A program made the position numbers and the translations under genes. Below are positions 18,608-27,559 of a stretch of 64,000 nt of DNA, in pieces. Each line of letters opens with the position of its first letter. Within the stretch, counting starts at the first letter, position 1. The stretch covers positions 395,965 through 459,964 of the forward strand of contig DDGL01000014.1 in NCBI GenBank assembly GCA_002337605.1, in the 5' to 3' direction. The notes under the pieces are model-generated. The model had not been told where the DNA came from. It searched no databases and saw only the letters and a program-made list of their open reading frames with translations. This DNA comes from Flavobacteriaceae bacterium UBA1903. GTDB taxonomy: Bacteria; Bacteroidota; Bacteroidia; Flavobacteriales; Flavobacteriaceae.

Positions 18608-21466
18608 TTAAAACCGTAGGTACACATTTGCATAAAAGGTGGTGCCATTTCCGAAGAAATACCGAGGACCAAACAACCTTCCATTTTTACGTGACACGTC
18701 TTCTTTTAAATCTTTAAAATTGGCTAGCCTTCCCTGTTCAAATCCTCCGGTGGTGTATTCCTTATTTAAAACGTTGTTCACTGTAACAAAAAAACCAACG
18801 AAGTAACGCTGTATCCTCCAGGATTTTCCACCAACAATATTTACCAGAAAATAGTCATCGAATTCTTGTTGGGCTAACAAATCTCTAGCCTCAGCTTCGT
18901 TATAGGTACTAAAGGGTAGCGCATCATAATCCTGACTAAAATTGGCCGTTCGCGCCAGATTATTCACATCTATGTAAGCGTTGGAAAAATAATTGGTTGT
19001 CACACCAACCCACCAGAATTCTGGGTCGCGATATTCAAAACCTAGTTGATAGGCTCGCTCTGGGCCACTAGCTACGTGATAATTTTTCAGCTTTGTAGTT
19101 CCATCACCAAAGAGTAGCGGACCTTCAAAATCGTCACTTGTAAGGTATAAATCCGGATTGTTAGTATAGACATACTGTCCTACCGAAGCCGCTCCTTTCA
19201 GTTTAAAAGTGGGGGTAACCTGCGCTTCAATTCCTAGTTCACCGCCTATGTTCTGCGTTTCAATACCCGTAACAATTTCTTGTACAAAAGCGCTTTCATT
19301 TATTCCCAATCCCGTTAAATTTTCAGTAAAATAAAACCCAATGTTGGTCTGATTTTTCGAGTTTATGTAAAAACCTGTGAGCCGTGCTTTCAAAATGGGA
19401 GATCTAAAAATATAGCTTACATCCGCATTTTGAATTTGTTCAGCATCCAACCCGAGCACCACATCATTATTTTGCCGAGCATTGCTAAATGTAGTACGAA
19501 GTGTAGGTGCTTTGGTAAAATAGGCAGCATTCAAATCTAGTACATGCCGTCCTGTAATTTTATAGGTCGCACCTCCCTTCACACCATATGTTGTAAATGA
19601 TACTGCTTCACTTGGCCCAAAAGACCGCGCCCCTGGATAGTTTCCATTTTCGAACAAACCCGTACGCTGGTAGTTGGTTTGCCCTGTGGTGGCTGCAACA
19701 TAAAAATCTACTTTTCGATACTTAAAATCTCCTTGAGCGAATCCTGATATCACCGTTGCATCCAACATGTAATTATACTTGTAGCGCTCGCCTTCTTTAA
19801 CGATTCTATTGCGATTGCGGAGGTCGCTTTGCGCAATATCTCCCACTATAGTGTTTACATCGTCTTCGGCAAAAAAGTCTACATCTAAGTAGCCAGTGCC
19901 TCCTAAAAGATCTTTCAGGTTGGCAAAATTTTCACTTTTTAGGGTTCGGTAATTTATAGTTCCGCTTAACAGAATATTTTCTGAAATGCTGGAATTTACA
20001 ATACTGTTTACTGTTATCTGGGTATCGTCTGTACGGTCTTCCTGCACCACATATACCGAATTACCTCCATTGGCAACATTGGTCTCATTGGTATTTGCTT
20101 CATATAATGCTTCCCAATCCAATTGGCCATCCTTTAAGAATTCCTGTTCTGCCAAATATGCCTGCTGAAAGTTGAATGCCGAGGGGTTTTCATCCTGAAG
20201 AAAAAAACTGGGGAGTCTTTGGTAGTAATTTCCAAAAGGATTTCGAGCGCCCCCCAAATAGGCTTCCTGTCCGTTCACCGTAACAAGTCGCGTCCCTCCG
20301 TTGTCAATACGGGTGCTTCCTATGTTGCCAAACTGATACCCAATATTTGTATTGATGTTGGTTTTATCGCTTATACCCCAATAGTGGTTCAGTAAAATGG
20401 CAGGCTCTTTTACCTCGTGAATGGTACTATTTCTAATCTCACCTTCCTGGAGCCCCCAATTTGGATTGTATTGAACTCCTTTTAAGTCTTTTACTTCCTG
20501 TGTAACTGCAGTAGAACGTCCTCTTCGGTTTGGAGTGTAAAAAGCAGAGAGGTTTACACTATGGCGTGCATTTAATTTATTTTCTACAGAAGCAAAAAAA
20601 GAATTAGCATCGTACAACGTGCCTTCTTTAAATCCTTCATCTCCAAAACGCCTGGACGCTACTACCGAATACGCCCATCCATTTCTTAACAAACCACTGT
20701 TATACGAGCCTATCACCCGCCCCCGGTAACTACGATTGGCCATTGCATACGAAACACGACCTCCTTTGCGGTATTTGGATGCTCTCATCACTATATTGGT
20801 TGTCCCTGCAATGTCCCCAAACGTATATTCATTGGCCGAAATACCCATGGAAAATTCTCGTTCGCGCTGTGCATCGTTTAAGCCACCCCAATTACCCCAT
20901 TGTGGGCGACCGGAAAACTGTTTGTTCATTTCAACACCATTAATCAGAACTTTACCGTTGGCATTGTCAAGTCCGCGGGGTCTGAAAAAAGTAGCACTAA
21001 AGTCGAAGGCAGCTGCATTTAAGAAAACATCCCGAGAAGCGTGTAGTAATCCAGATATGGTAGAAGAAGTACCGTCATCCTGGTTCAATTCGGCGTCACT
21101 AAGGCTAATGACCCCTATTTGAGATTCTATTTCGGTAAGATCAAGCTCAAAGAGAATGGGGTCCAGGTTAATGGTACTTCCGTTCTGGATGATGATGCGT
21201 ATTTTTTTAGCAACATACCCCTCTTTACGTACCGTTAACACCTGCTCTCCTTGTGGAAGTTCGGATCCAGAAATTAAGAATATTCCCGATGTATCCGTTT
21301 CGGTTGTAAAACCAGTTGCTACAATACGGATTTCAACATGGGGAACAGGTTCTGTTGCATCAGCATCAATAACCCTTCCTGTGACGATAGCTTCCTGTCC
21401 TAAAAACGAAACACCCCAAAAAAGAACTAAGCACACGGTAGCATAGAAGTTTTTCATTCTAAACAT
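18608..21466 (-). CDS. TonB-dependent receptor with CarboxypepD_reg N-terminus
   Basis: This 952-residue outer-membrane protein has a signal peptide (start either at Met1 or at Met4, MKNFYATVCLVLFWG). A carboxypeptidase-regulatory-like domain follows (about 27-110; VTGRVIDADATEPVPHVEI), then a plug domain with FRPRGLDNANGKVLINGVEMN, and a long beta-barrel ending in YANVYLRF. The ligand is not predictable from sequence alone. Its neighbours, a DUF5689 lipoprotein downstream and a divergent secreted EEP-family phosphodiesterase, suggest uptake of nucleic-acid breakdown products or phosphate esters. A TAGCTTTG -7 element lies 33 nt upstream of the start. Confidence 0.92.
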   Translation of the reverse strand: MFRMKNFYATVCLVLFWGVSFLGQEAIVTGRVIDADATEPVPHVEIRIVATGFTTETDTSGIFLISGSELPQGEQVLTVRKEGYVAKKIRIIIQNGSTINLDPILFELDLTEIESQIGVISLSDAELNQDDGTSSTISGLLHASRDVFLNAAAFDFSATFFRPRGLDNANGKVLINGVEMNKQFSGRPQWGNWGGLNDAQREREFSMGISANEYTFGDIAGTTNIVMRASKYRKGGRVSYAMANRSYRGRVIGSYNSGLLRNGWAYSVVASRRFGDEGFKEGTLYDANSFFASVENKLNARHSVNLSAFYTPNRRGRSTAVTQEVKDLKGVQYNPNWGLQEGEIRNSTIHEVKEPAILLNHYWGISDKTNINTNIGYQFGNIGSTRIDNGGTRLVTVNGQEAYLGGARNPFGNYYQRLPSFFLQDENPSAFNFQQAYLAEQEFLKDGQLDWEALYEANTNETNVANGGNSVYVVQEDRTDDTQITVNSIVNSSISENILLSGTINYRTLKSENFANLKDLLGGTGYLDVDFFAEDDVNTIVGDIAQSDLRNRNRIVKEGERYKYNYMLDATVISGFAQGDFKYRKVDFYVAATTGQTNYQRTGLFENGNYPGARSFGPSEAVSFTTYGVKGGATYKITGRHVLDLNAAYFTKAPTLRTTFSNARQNNDVVLGLDAEQIQNADVSYIFRSPILKARLTGFYINSKNQTNIGFYFTENLTGLGINESAFVQEIVTGIETQNIGGELGIEAQVTPTFKLKGAASVGQYVYTNNPDLYLTSDDFEGPLLFGDGTTKLKNYHVASGPERAYQLGFEYRDPEFWWVGVTTNYFSNAYIDVNNLARTANFSQDYDALPFSTYNEAEARDLLAQQEFDDYFLVNIVGGKSWRIQRYFVGFFVTVNNVLNKEYTTGGFEQGRLANFKDLKEDVSRKNGRLFGPRYFFGNGTTFYANVYLRF

Positions 21467-21498
21467 ACTCTACTCGTAATTTATAGGGGGAGTCACTA

Positions 21499-21506
21499 CA
21501 AAGCTA
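21499..21506 (-). promoter_or_regulatory. Putative -7 element of the TonB receptor promoter
   Basis: TAGCTTTG on the minus strand matches the Bacteroidota -7 consensus TAnnTTTG fully. It lies 33 nt before the receptor start codon in the divergent intergenic region. No good TTTG is found at the -33 spacing, so only half of the promoter is supported. Confidence 0.4.
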
Positions 21507-21584
21507 ACTATTTCCAACGAAAAATGTGCTCTTTCCCAAAAAATCTACACACTACCTTGTTCAAAATTAATACCTTAGCAGTCT

Positions 21585-22634
21585 ATGAGTGTAAAAATCA
21601 ACATCTTTATTGGTTTTCTTTTTGTGGTTTTCTTCGGAAATGCACAAGAAACAAAACAGTATAAAATTCAGACCATTGCTTTTTACAATTTAGAGAATTT
21701 GTTTGATTTTGAAGACGATCCCATAACGTTTGATGATGATAGAACTCCTGAAGGGAAAGATCGTTGGACCGAAGAAATCTACACGGCAAAGTTGAAAAAT
21801 ATGGCGCAAGTCATTTCAGAAATTGGAGCCGAAGTAACGGGTACTTCCCCAGCTGTTTTAGGTGTTTGCGAAATTGAAAACAGGAGAGTTCTTGAAGATT
21901 TAGTAAATCAGGAACCCCTGTTACAAAAGGAATATGGGATTATTCAGTTCGATTCGCCAGACCGTCGTGGGATAGATGTAGCACTATTATATCAAAAAAG
22001 GTTGTTTACCCCCACGCATCACAAAGCAATACCGCTTTATATATATGCAGACCATGACCCCAGTAAGCGAATTTATACCAGAGACCAACTTGTCGTAAGC
22101 GGAATGCTGGATGGAGAAAAAATTAATATAATCGTAAACCATTGGCCCTCCAGAAGCGGTGGTGAAGCCAGAAGCAGACCTAAACGAATTAAAGCGGCTC
22201 AACTTAACAAACATATTATAGACTCGCTTTTTGTGGAAGATCCCTATGCAAAGGTGATTACAATGGGCGATTTAAACGACGACCCTACAAGTCCCAGTGT
22301 AAAAGAATATCTTAAAACAGTTGACACCAAAGAAGCATTACAACTTAAGCAATTGTACAATCCTATGGAGGCTATGTTTAAAAAAGGGTTGGGAACACTC
22401 GCCTGGCGCGATGGGTGGAACTTGTTTGACCAGCTAATTATTTCGACTGAATTGCTGAAAGAAGACTATAGTAGCTATCGGTTTTATCAGGCAGGAATTT
22501 ACAACAAACCCTACTTAGCCAACTCACGGGGACGCTATAAGGGCTATCCGTATAGAAGTTTTGGCGATGGCGGTTACACGGGTGGGTACAGTGATCACTT
22601 TCCTGTGTATCTGTATTTGATCAAAGAGAAGTAG
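21585..22634 (+). CDS. Secreted endonuclease/exonuclease/phosphatase (EEP) family protein
   Basis: This 349-residue protein has a signal peptide (MSVKINIFIGFLFVVFFGNAQ) and the EEP catalytic landmarks. They are FYNLENLFD, GVCEIENR with the metal-binding Glu, NHWPSRSGG with catalytic His, MGDLNDDP, and the closing SDHFPVYLYL with the Asp-His pair. EEP enzymes hydrolyse phosphodiesters in DNA, RNA or lipids, or phosphomonoesters. Secretion and the TonB receptor/DUF5689 neighbourhood favour extracellular or periplasmic nucleic-acid degradation. The gene is divergent from the receptor. A 10-bp inverted repeat (22647-22656 with 22677-22686, loop 20 nt) follows the stop and might be a weak terminator. 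Confidence 0.88.
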   Translation: MSVKINIFIGFLFVVFFGNAQETKQYKIQTIAFYNLENLFDFEDDPITFDDDRTPEGKDRWTEEIYTAKLKNMAQVISEIGAEVTGTSPAVLGVCEIENRRVLEDLVNQEPLLQKEYGIIQFDSPDRRGIDVALLYQKRLFTPTHHKAIPLYIYADHDPSKRIYTRDQLVVSGMLDGEKINIIVNHWPSRSGGEARSRPKRIKAAQLNKHIIDSLFVEDPYAKVITMGDLNDDPTSPSVKEYLKTVDTKEALQLKQLYNPMEAMFKKGLGTLAWRDGWNLFDQLIISTELLKEDYSSYRFYQAGIYNKPYLANSRGRYKGYPYRSFGDGGYTGGYSDHFPVYLYLIKEK

Positions 22635-22737
22635 TACTTCGATACAATTCAAAAGAGAAGTAGAGCATTTTATTTTTCTTTTGAATCACTCTGGAACTTT
22701 AGCAAAGCAACTATAGTATCATCTTATGTTTCATTTT

Positions 22738-23184
22738 TTACAATGCTAACCACTGCGCCCAAGGGATTCGGCTTAAGAGAAAGAGTAACGCAATGGAATA
22801 GAAAATAGCAAGCATTTTAAATTTTGGCTTGCTCACCAATTTTTTCTTGTGTTTTGAATACCCTATAGTAATGAAGACTACTGTTAAAATCATAACTATT
22901 GGATGCTCTACGGCATATAGTCTATACGTACTGTTTCCCATTACTTCACCCATACCAAGATTGGTAATATTTTGTACCCCTAACGGAGACACAAAATATA
23001 AAACCAATCCAATTAAAAACTGAATATGGGTTGTGATTAAAGCGAATAGGGCCAATCTAAAATCTTTAGGACTGTATTCTTTATTTCCCATATACCCTGC
23101 CAGGGCATTAATAGTAGCAATAAGCACTACAAATACGACCAAATAGGCCCAATAGGAGTGTATAAATTGAATGGTTGTGTACAT
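22738..23184 (-). CDS. Small four-helix membrane protein, possible heme binder
   Basis: Starting at the internal Met (MYTTIQFIHSYWAY) gives 148 residues. A longer frame to 23220 adds only a dozen poorly fitting residues. Four hydrophobic helices are evident, with histidines in or near the membrane (FIHSYW, ALITTHIQFL, AVEHPIVM). This pattern is seen in small flavobacterial proteins sometimes annotated as cytochrome b-like. Heme binding is inference and no defined family motif is recognised. The gene follows the TonB receptor gene on the same strand, but a strong terminator lies between them, so it is probably transcribed separately. Confidence 0.7.
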   Translation of the reverse strand: MYTTIQFIHSYWAYLVVFVVLIATINALAGYMGNKEYSPKDFRLALFALITTHIQFLIGLVLYFVSPLGVQNITNLGMGEVMGNSTYRLYAVEHPIVMILTVVFITIGYSKHKKKLVSKPKFKMLAIFYSIALLFLLSRIPWAQWLAL

Positions 23185-23225
23185 AATAGTAATCTTTAGT
23201 ATAAGCGTAAAGGTAGGCATATTCC

Positions 23226-23255
23226 ATAAAAAAACCGCTCCTGTTTAGGAGCGGT
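23226..23255 (-). terminator. Strong intrinsic terminator of the TonB receptor gene
   Basis: ACCGCTCC and GGAGCGGT form a perfect 8-bp GC-rich stem with a 6-nt loop. On the minus strand it is followed by seven T. It begins 24 nt after the stop codon of the receptor gene. Confidence 0.88.
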
Positions 23256-23278
23256 CTTATGTATATTTCTAAAAGGTG

Positions 23279-25879
23279 TTAGAATTTGTACTTAATACTT
23301 GCGTTGTAAGTTCTACCAATTCCTAAAAATACACCAAAGGCATCTTTCTGGTTGATGTACCCTTCGTTAAATACGTTATAAACGTTAGTACGGAACGTCA
23401 ATCTCTGACCTCCTAGTGTAAAGTTATAGGTTAAACCTGCATCTCCTAATGTATAAGCTGGTAATCTATCAGCCTGGTAACGATCTCCTACTTGTGCAGC
23501 AGCAATTACATCGTTAGGGTCTACAAAACCGTAAAGGTCTGTATAGATATTATAGCTACCATCTACTGAAAGACCGTCTGCTAACCTTACGTTTAGTCCT
23601 GCTCCAAATGAAGTTTGTGGTGCATTACCAACTTTAGTTCCTGTAAGATCCAACTCACCATCTGTAATAACAAATACGTTTGTATCGTCGTTTTGACGTG
23701 TAAAAGGTGTTACACCATCGTACTTCCAGTTACCAATAGAACCATATCCTTTTAATCTCCAAATACCAGAATCGTGACGGTACTCAAGGTCAAATTCTAA
23801 TCCCTGGTGAATTTGAGTTAGGTTCGTGAAACGATCTGTAAAGAATATTGGATTATCCGGATCTGTATTGTCCTGTGTTCCTACTGAAAGAAAACGGTTA
23901 CCCCATTCAGTTCTGTAGATATCTACGTTCAAACGCAAATTATCATTTTCAAAACGGTATCCAGCTTCTAAACCAGTAATTTCTTCGTTATCGATTTCTG
24001 GTTCTACTAAATCGTTACTGTTTCTAACATCTCTGAAAATATTATCCAAGTAAGGTTGCTTAGAGAAGAAGCCTGCATTTGCAAAAACAGCGTGCTCTTC
24101 AGTAATATTGAAAGAAGCTCCCCCTTTCAGGTTGTATCCTAACTTTGAAAGCTTTTCAGATTCTCCTAGACCGTTTCCAGTTCCAACGAAACGTCCTGTT
24201 CTCTGGAAAGACTGTGTAGAAACTGCTCCCTGGAAGAATACTGAAAAAACATCTGTTGCATATTCTGCTTGTCCAAAACCACCAATATAGTTAATATTCT
24301 CAGAATAGTCATACTGCGTACGTTGATCTTCGTCTGCGAAATTAAACAATGCAGCATACGGATCTGCTTCAAACTCTTCAGTAAAAGTATAATCGTCTGG
24401 ACGGTTTGTATTAAAGTTATCCTGGAATCCTGTAAGACCTAATAGGTCGTTTACTTGTCTCCAGTGATCTCCTTTGTATAAACGTCCATCAAGACCTAAG
24501 TTGAAGCTTAAGTTTTCACCAGACTGTAAGTTCAGGTTAGAAAGTAACCCGTACCAGTTATGATTGTTTATAGAGGCTCTTCTAATTCTAGAGTTGCCAA
24601 AATTACCAATTCCGTTCTCGCTGTCATTGATGTTATTTTGAACGATAGCGTCAAAATCAATCTCTCCATTATCTAGTCTCACTCTTGACCCACTTCCTAA
24701 CATTCCGGTTCCACCACCACGTCCCCAAGAGGCATAGGCTACAGTAGAAAGGTCTGCAGTTTCACTAATTTCGAAATCCCAGTTTAAGTTAGCAACTGGC
24801 TTATGGTAGTAATTTCTTCTTTCAGTATAACGCTCACCATCTAAGAAACCAGTGTTTCCGTTATATTTTTCTCCAAATACAGCATAGGTATCTAAACTGT
24901 TAGAGAAGTTTTGATCGTGCCATTGTGGGGCACCTGTAAGTAAAAAGTTAAAAGCGTGTTGTTCGTTTGGCTTATACCCTACAGAGAACAAATAGTTTTG
25001 TCCTTGTCCAGCGGTACCAACAGCAAACTTTCTGTGTGCCTGCCAGTGATCCAGCAATACAGAAAATGCCCATCCTTTTTCATTCAATCCAGAGTTGTAA
25101 CCAACAGTTCCTTTAAAGTAGCTATCGTTACCCCCTAAGAAGCGTACAAATCCTCCTTTTTTAGCGTCTGTAGTTTTTGAGATAATGTTTACGGTACCTC
25201 CTACAGAAGAAATAGCCAGTTTAGAAGATCCTAAACCACGCTGTACTTGCACTGCATTAGCCACGTCACTCATCCCAGCCCAGTTAGACCAGAACATACG
25301 TCCATCTTCCTGACTGTTAATTGGCTGTCCGTTTAATAAGAAAGCCGTGTTTGTATCGTCAAATCCACGTAGGAACACCTGGCTATCACCAAATCCACCT
25401 GCCTGGTTAGATACGTATACAGAAGGAGTATTTTTCCAAGCTTCGGTAAATTCAGCATTACCTGCAACTTTTAGTTCAATATCCTTTTGAGTAATAGTTG
25501 ATACCGCTACTGGAGTCTTACGATCTTCAGCTAAGTCAATTACCCCTGTACCAACTACCACAATTTCGTTAAGTGTGTTGGCATCTGCCAATAGGTTAAT
25601 GTTTCCTAAATCTGCAGTACCATTAGTAAGTGTATACGTTACTGTTCTGCGTACAAAGCCAATATAGCTTATTTCAATAGTTCCAGAGTTTGAAGAAACT
25701 GACATAGAAAAGTTTCCGTCAAAATCTGCAATAGCACCATTGTTAGTTCCCACTTCAATGATGTTTGCGTTTGAGAGAGGTCCTCCCAAATCTTCGTCAA
25801 TGACAGTTCCTGTAACTGTACCTTGCGAAAAAGCCGTAAATCCGGCCAATAGCATTGTTAAAAGTAAAAGTTTTCTCAT
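23279..25879 (-). CDS. TonB-dependent receptor with CarboxypepD_reg N-terminus
   Basis: This 866-residue outer-membrane receptor has a signal peptide (MRKLLLLTMLLAGFTAFSQ) and a carboxypeptidase-regulatory-like domain (about 21-100; GTVTGTVIDEDLGGPLSNA). The plug domain contains SQVFLRGFDDTNTAFLLNGQ and GTVNIISK. The barrel ends in ASIKYKF. The substrate is unknown, and neighbours give no clear clue. It has its own -7 promoter element upstream and a strong terminator downstream, so it is a single-gene unit. Its cleaner, less AT-rich codon use suggests high expression; this is an impression, not a computation. Confidence 0.93.
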   Translation of the reverse strand: MRKLLLLTMLLAGFTAFSQGTVTGTVIDEDLGGPLSNANIIEVGTNNGAIADFDGNFSMSVSSNSGTIEISYIGFVRRTVTYTLTNGTADLGNINLLADANTLNEIVVVGTGVIDLAEDRKTPVAVSTITQKDIELKVAGNAEFTEAWKNTPSVYVSNQAGGFGDSQVFLRGFDDTNTAFLLNGQPINSQEDGRMFWSNWAGMSDVANAVQVQRGLGSSKLAISSVGGTVNIISKTTDAKKGGFVRFLGGNDSYFKGTVGYNSGLNEKGWAFSVLLDHWQAHRKFAVGTAGQGQNYLFSVGYKPNEQHAFNFLLTGAPQWHDQNFSNSLDTYAVFGEKYNGNTGFLDGERYTERRNYYHKPVANLNWDFEISETADLSTVAYASWGRGGGTGMLGSGSRVRLDNGEIDFDAIVQNNINDSENGIGNFGNSRIRRASINNHNWYGLLSNLNLQSGENLSFNLGLDGRLYKGDHWRQVNDLLGLTGFQDNFNTNRPDDYTFTEEFEADPYAALFNFADEDQRTQYDYSENINYIGGFGQAEYATDVFSVFFQGAVSTQSFQRTGRFVGTGNGLGESEKLSKLGYNLKGGASFNITEEHAVFANAGFFSKQPYLDNIFRDVRNSNDLVEPEIDNEEITGLEAGYRFENDNLRLNVDIYRTEWGNRFLSVGTQDNTDPDNPIFFTDRFTNLTQIHQGLEFDLEYRHDSGIWRLKGYGSIGNWKYDGVTPFTRQNDDTNVFVITDGELDLTGTKVGNAPQTSFGAGLNVRLADGLSVDGSYNIYTDLYGFVDPNDVIAAAQVGDRYQADRLPAYTLGDAGLTYNFTLGGQRLTFRTNVYNVFNEGYINQKDAFGVFLGIGRTYNASIKYKF

Positions 25880-25905
25880 AGTTGTTAACTGTTTAAATGT
25901 TGGCG

Positions 25906-25913
25906 CAAAACTA
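25906..25913 (-). promoter_or_regulatory. Putative -7 element of the TonB receptor promoter
   Basis: TAGTTTTG on the minus strand matches TAnnTTTG fully and lies 26 nt upstream of the receptor ATG. A T-rich tract occupies the -33 position, without a clear TTTG. Confidence 0.45.
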
Positions 25914-26059
25914 CATCCATTATTTATATTAAAAAAATAGAAATGTTAAGAAAACGCTAACAAATTAATACCAGTTTAAAAGTACTATGATTTGATGTAA
26001 GTAATTGAACGCCTGTATTTTACTTAATAACATGTTATTAACAAAAGAACCGTTAATAT

Positions 26060-27304
26060 CTAATTAATAATGCAATCTAATCGCTCTTTTATTGAAGGAA
26101 TATAATCAAAATACCCCTCCCGATATTGTTCTTCTAACGGGGTTGAAAAAGGGAGATCTTCCCGGAAGGGATCTACCTGCTTTCCATTTTTCCAAAAACG
26201 ATAACATACGTGAGGTCCGCCCGTGTTTCCGGTCATCCCAATCCACCCAATTACGTCTCCTTGACGCACAAATTCTCCCACCCGAACATTTCGTTTTTTC
26301 ATATGGAGGTATTGAGTTTCATAGGTAGAATTATGCTTCAGTTTTACGTAGTTACCGTTCCCACCTCTTCTTTCAGACTTGGTTACAGTACCATCGGCAG
26401 TTGCCAGTATAGGTGTTCCCAGAGGAGCGGCAAAATCTGTACCTTTATGAGGTCTAATCTTATACCCGTAATATTTGATACGACGTTTTAAATTATACTT
26501 TGAAGAAATCCTATAATTAAATTTTATTGGCGACTTTAAAAAGGCTCTACGAAGGTTATCGGCATTTTCGTCATAAAAGTCACGTTCTCCTGTAACACTG
26601 TCTTTTTCATATTCAAAAGCGTACAGGGGCTTTCCACGGTGCTCAAAATAAGCTGCTTTTATTTTACCCAACCCAGCCGGGATGGTATCGCTTATATATT
26701 TTTCGGTATAAATAACTTTAAAATTATCTCCTTTTTGTAGCCCATAAAAATTAACAGTCCAGGCAAAAATATCTGCTAAACGCCCCGTCATGTTAGGGCT
26801 TAAGTTGTTGTCCTGCATCGTTTGAGACAAAGAGCTTGAGATAATTCCTGAAGCTTGTTTTTCAACTTCTGTCACCTTTTTTTCGTCTGTATATACAGAC
26901 AAAGAATCCCTGAAATCGACCACAGCATACCCTACCTTGCTTTTTTGATAGATAAATACTTGGGTTTTATTGAGAGAGTCTTTAGAGTTCAGCAGCACAT
27001 AAGGCTTTCCAACCACAATTCTACGCACGTCAAAACTATCTCTAAACCTGGTGGCTACCTCCAGAATATCTTGATTGGACACACCGTAGCTGTCCAAAAT
27101 ATCGCCAAAGGTATCCCCGGGACGAATGGTATCTCGCACTACATTAAAATCGTCTAGATTATATCCAAACTCCTCAATCAGAACAGGAATGGGCTCTGGA
27201 GTTATTTCTACAATTTCGGTATCGTTTTCTTCGCATGCAATACATACGAGTAGTATGGGGAGTAATTTAATAAGGTGTTTCAAAGCTGCACTAGTTTTCC
27301 TCAA
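26060..27304 (-). CDS. M23 family peptidoglycan endopeptidase, lipoprotein, HxC metal motif
   Basis: This 414-residue protein has a lipobox-like LLVCIACEEN. TTG at 27304 is the longest start, and TTG at 27283 (MKHLIKLLPILLVCIAC) gives an even cleaner lipoprotein signal. Residues 57-105 resemble a LysM-like or SPOR-like region (RPGDTFGDILDSYGVS). The M23/LytM domain follows at about 280-380. It has metal ligands H286 and D290 in HKGTD and the catalytic histidine H334 in YLHM. The final motif is GPHVCYRFW, where the usual HxH is H365-x-C367. Family members cut peptide cross-links in peptidoglycan. The Cys for His change affects a zinc ligand; Cys can still bind zinc, and I recall the same motif in other flavobacteria. 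Confidence 0.9.
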   Translation of the reverse strand: MRKTSAALKHLIKLLPILLVCIACEENDTEIVEITPEPIPVLIEEFGYNLDDFNVVRDTIRPGDTFGDILDSYGVSNQDILEVATRFRDSFDVRRIVVGKPYVLLNSKDSLNKTQVFIYQKSKVGYAVVDFRDSLSVYTDEKKVTEVEKQASGIISSSLSQTMQDNNLSPNMTGRLADIFAWTVNFYGLQKGDNFKVIYTEKYISDTIPAGLGKIKAAYFEHRGKPLYAFEYEKDSVTGERDFYDENADNLRRAFLKSPIKFNYRISSKYNLKRRIKYYGYKIRPHKGTDFAAPLGTPILATADGTVTKSERRGGNGNYVKLKHNSTYETQYLHMKKRNVRVGEFVRQGDVIGWIGMTGNTGGPHVCYRFWKNGKQVDPFREDLPFSTPLEEQYREGYFDYIPSIKERLDCIIN

Positions 27305-27559
27305 TCTGTCATTAATTTTTTAGTTTTCCCGTTCTTTTGTTATACGAGAATACTATTAGTATTTCTTAAATAATTTTGTCACCTACACAGGTGTTCTATG
27401 TAAATTATATCGTAGAGTATAGTTTTCCAATAGTTCCCGATACATATGCTTTTCTGCATTCATTCTGAAAAGCAACCCCTCTAATTGACGTTTTTTTTCA
27501 AGTAACGTTACATGGTAACTAGTTTAGAAATCAACCAGGCACCAAGTCACTAGGCAGCA

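Noticed and set aside
27350..27362. ATACTATTAGTAT palindrome as a second copy of the operator-like ATACTATATAGTAT at 36659
   Set aside because: Short, AT-rich and differing at the centre; similarity is likely by chance.
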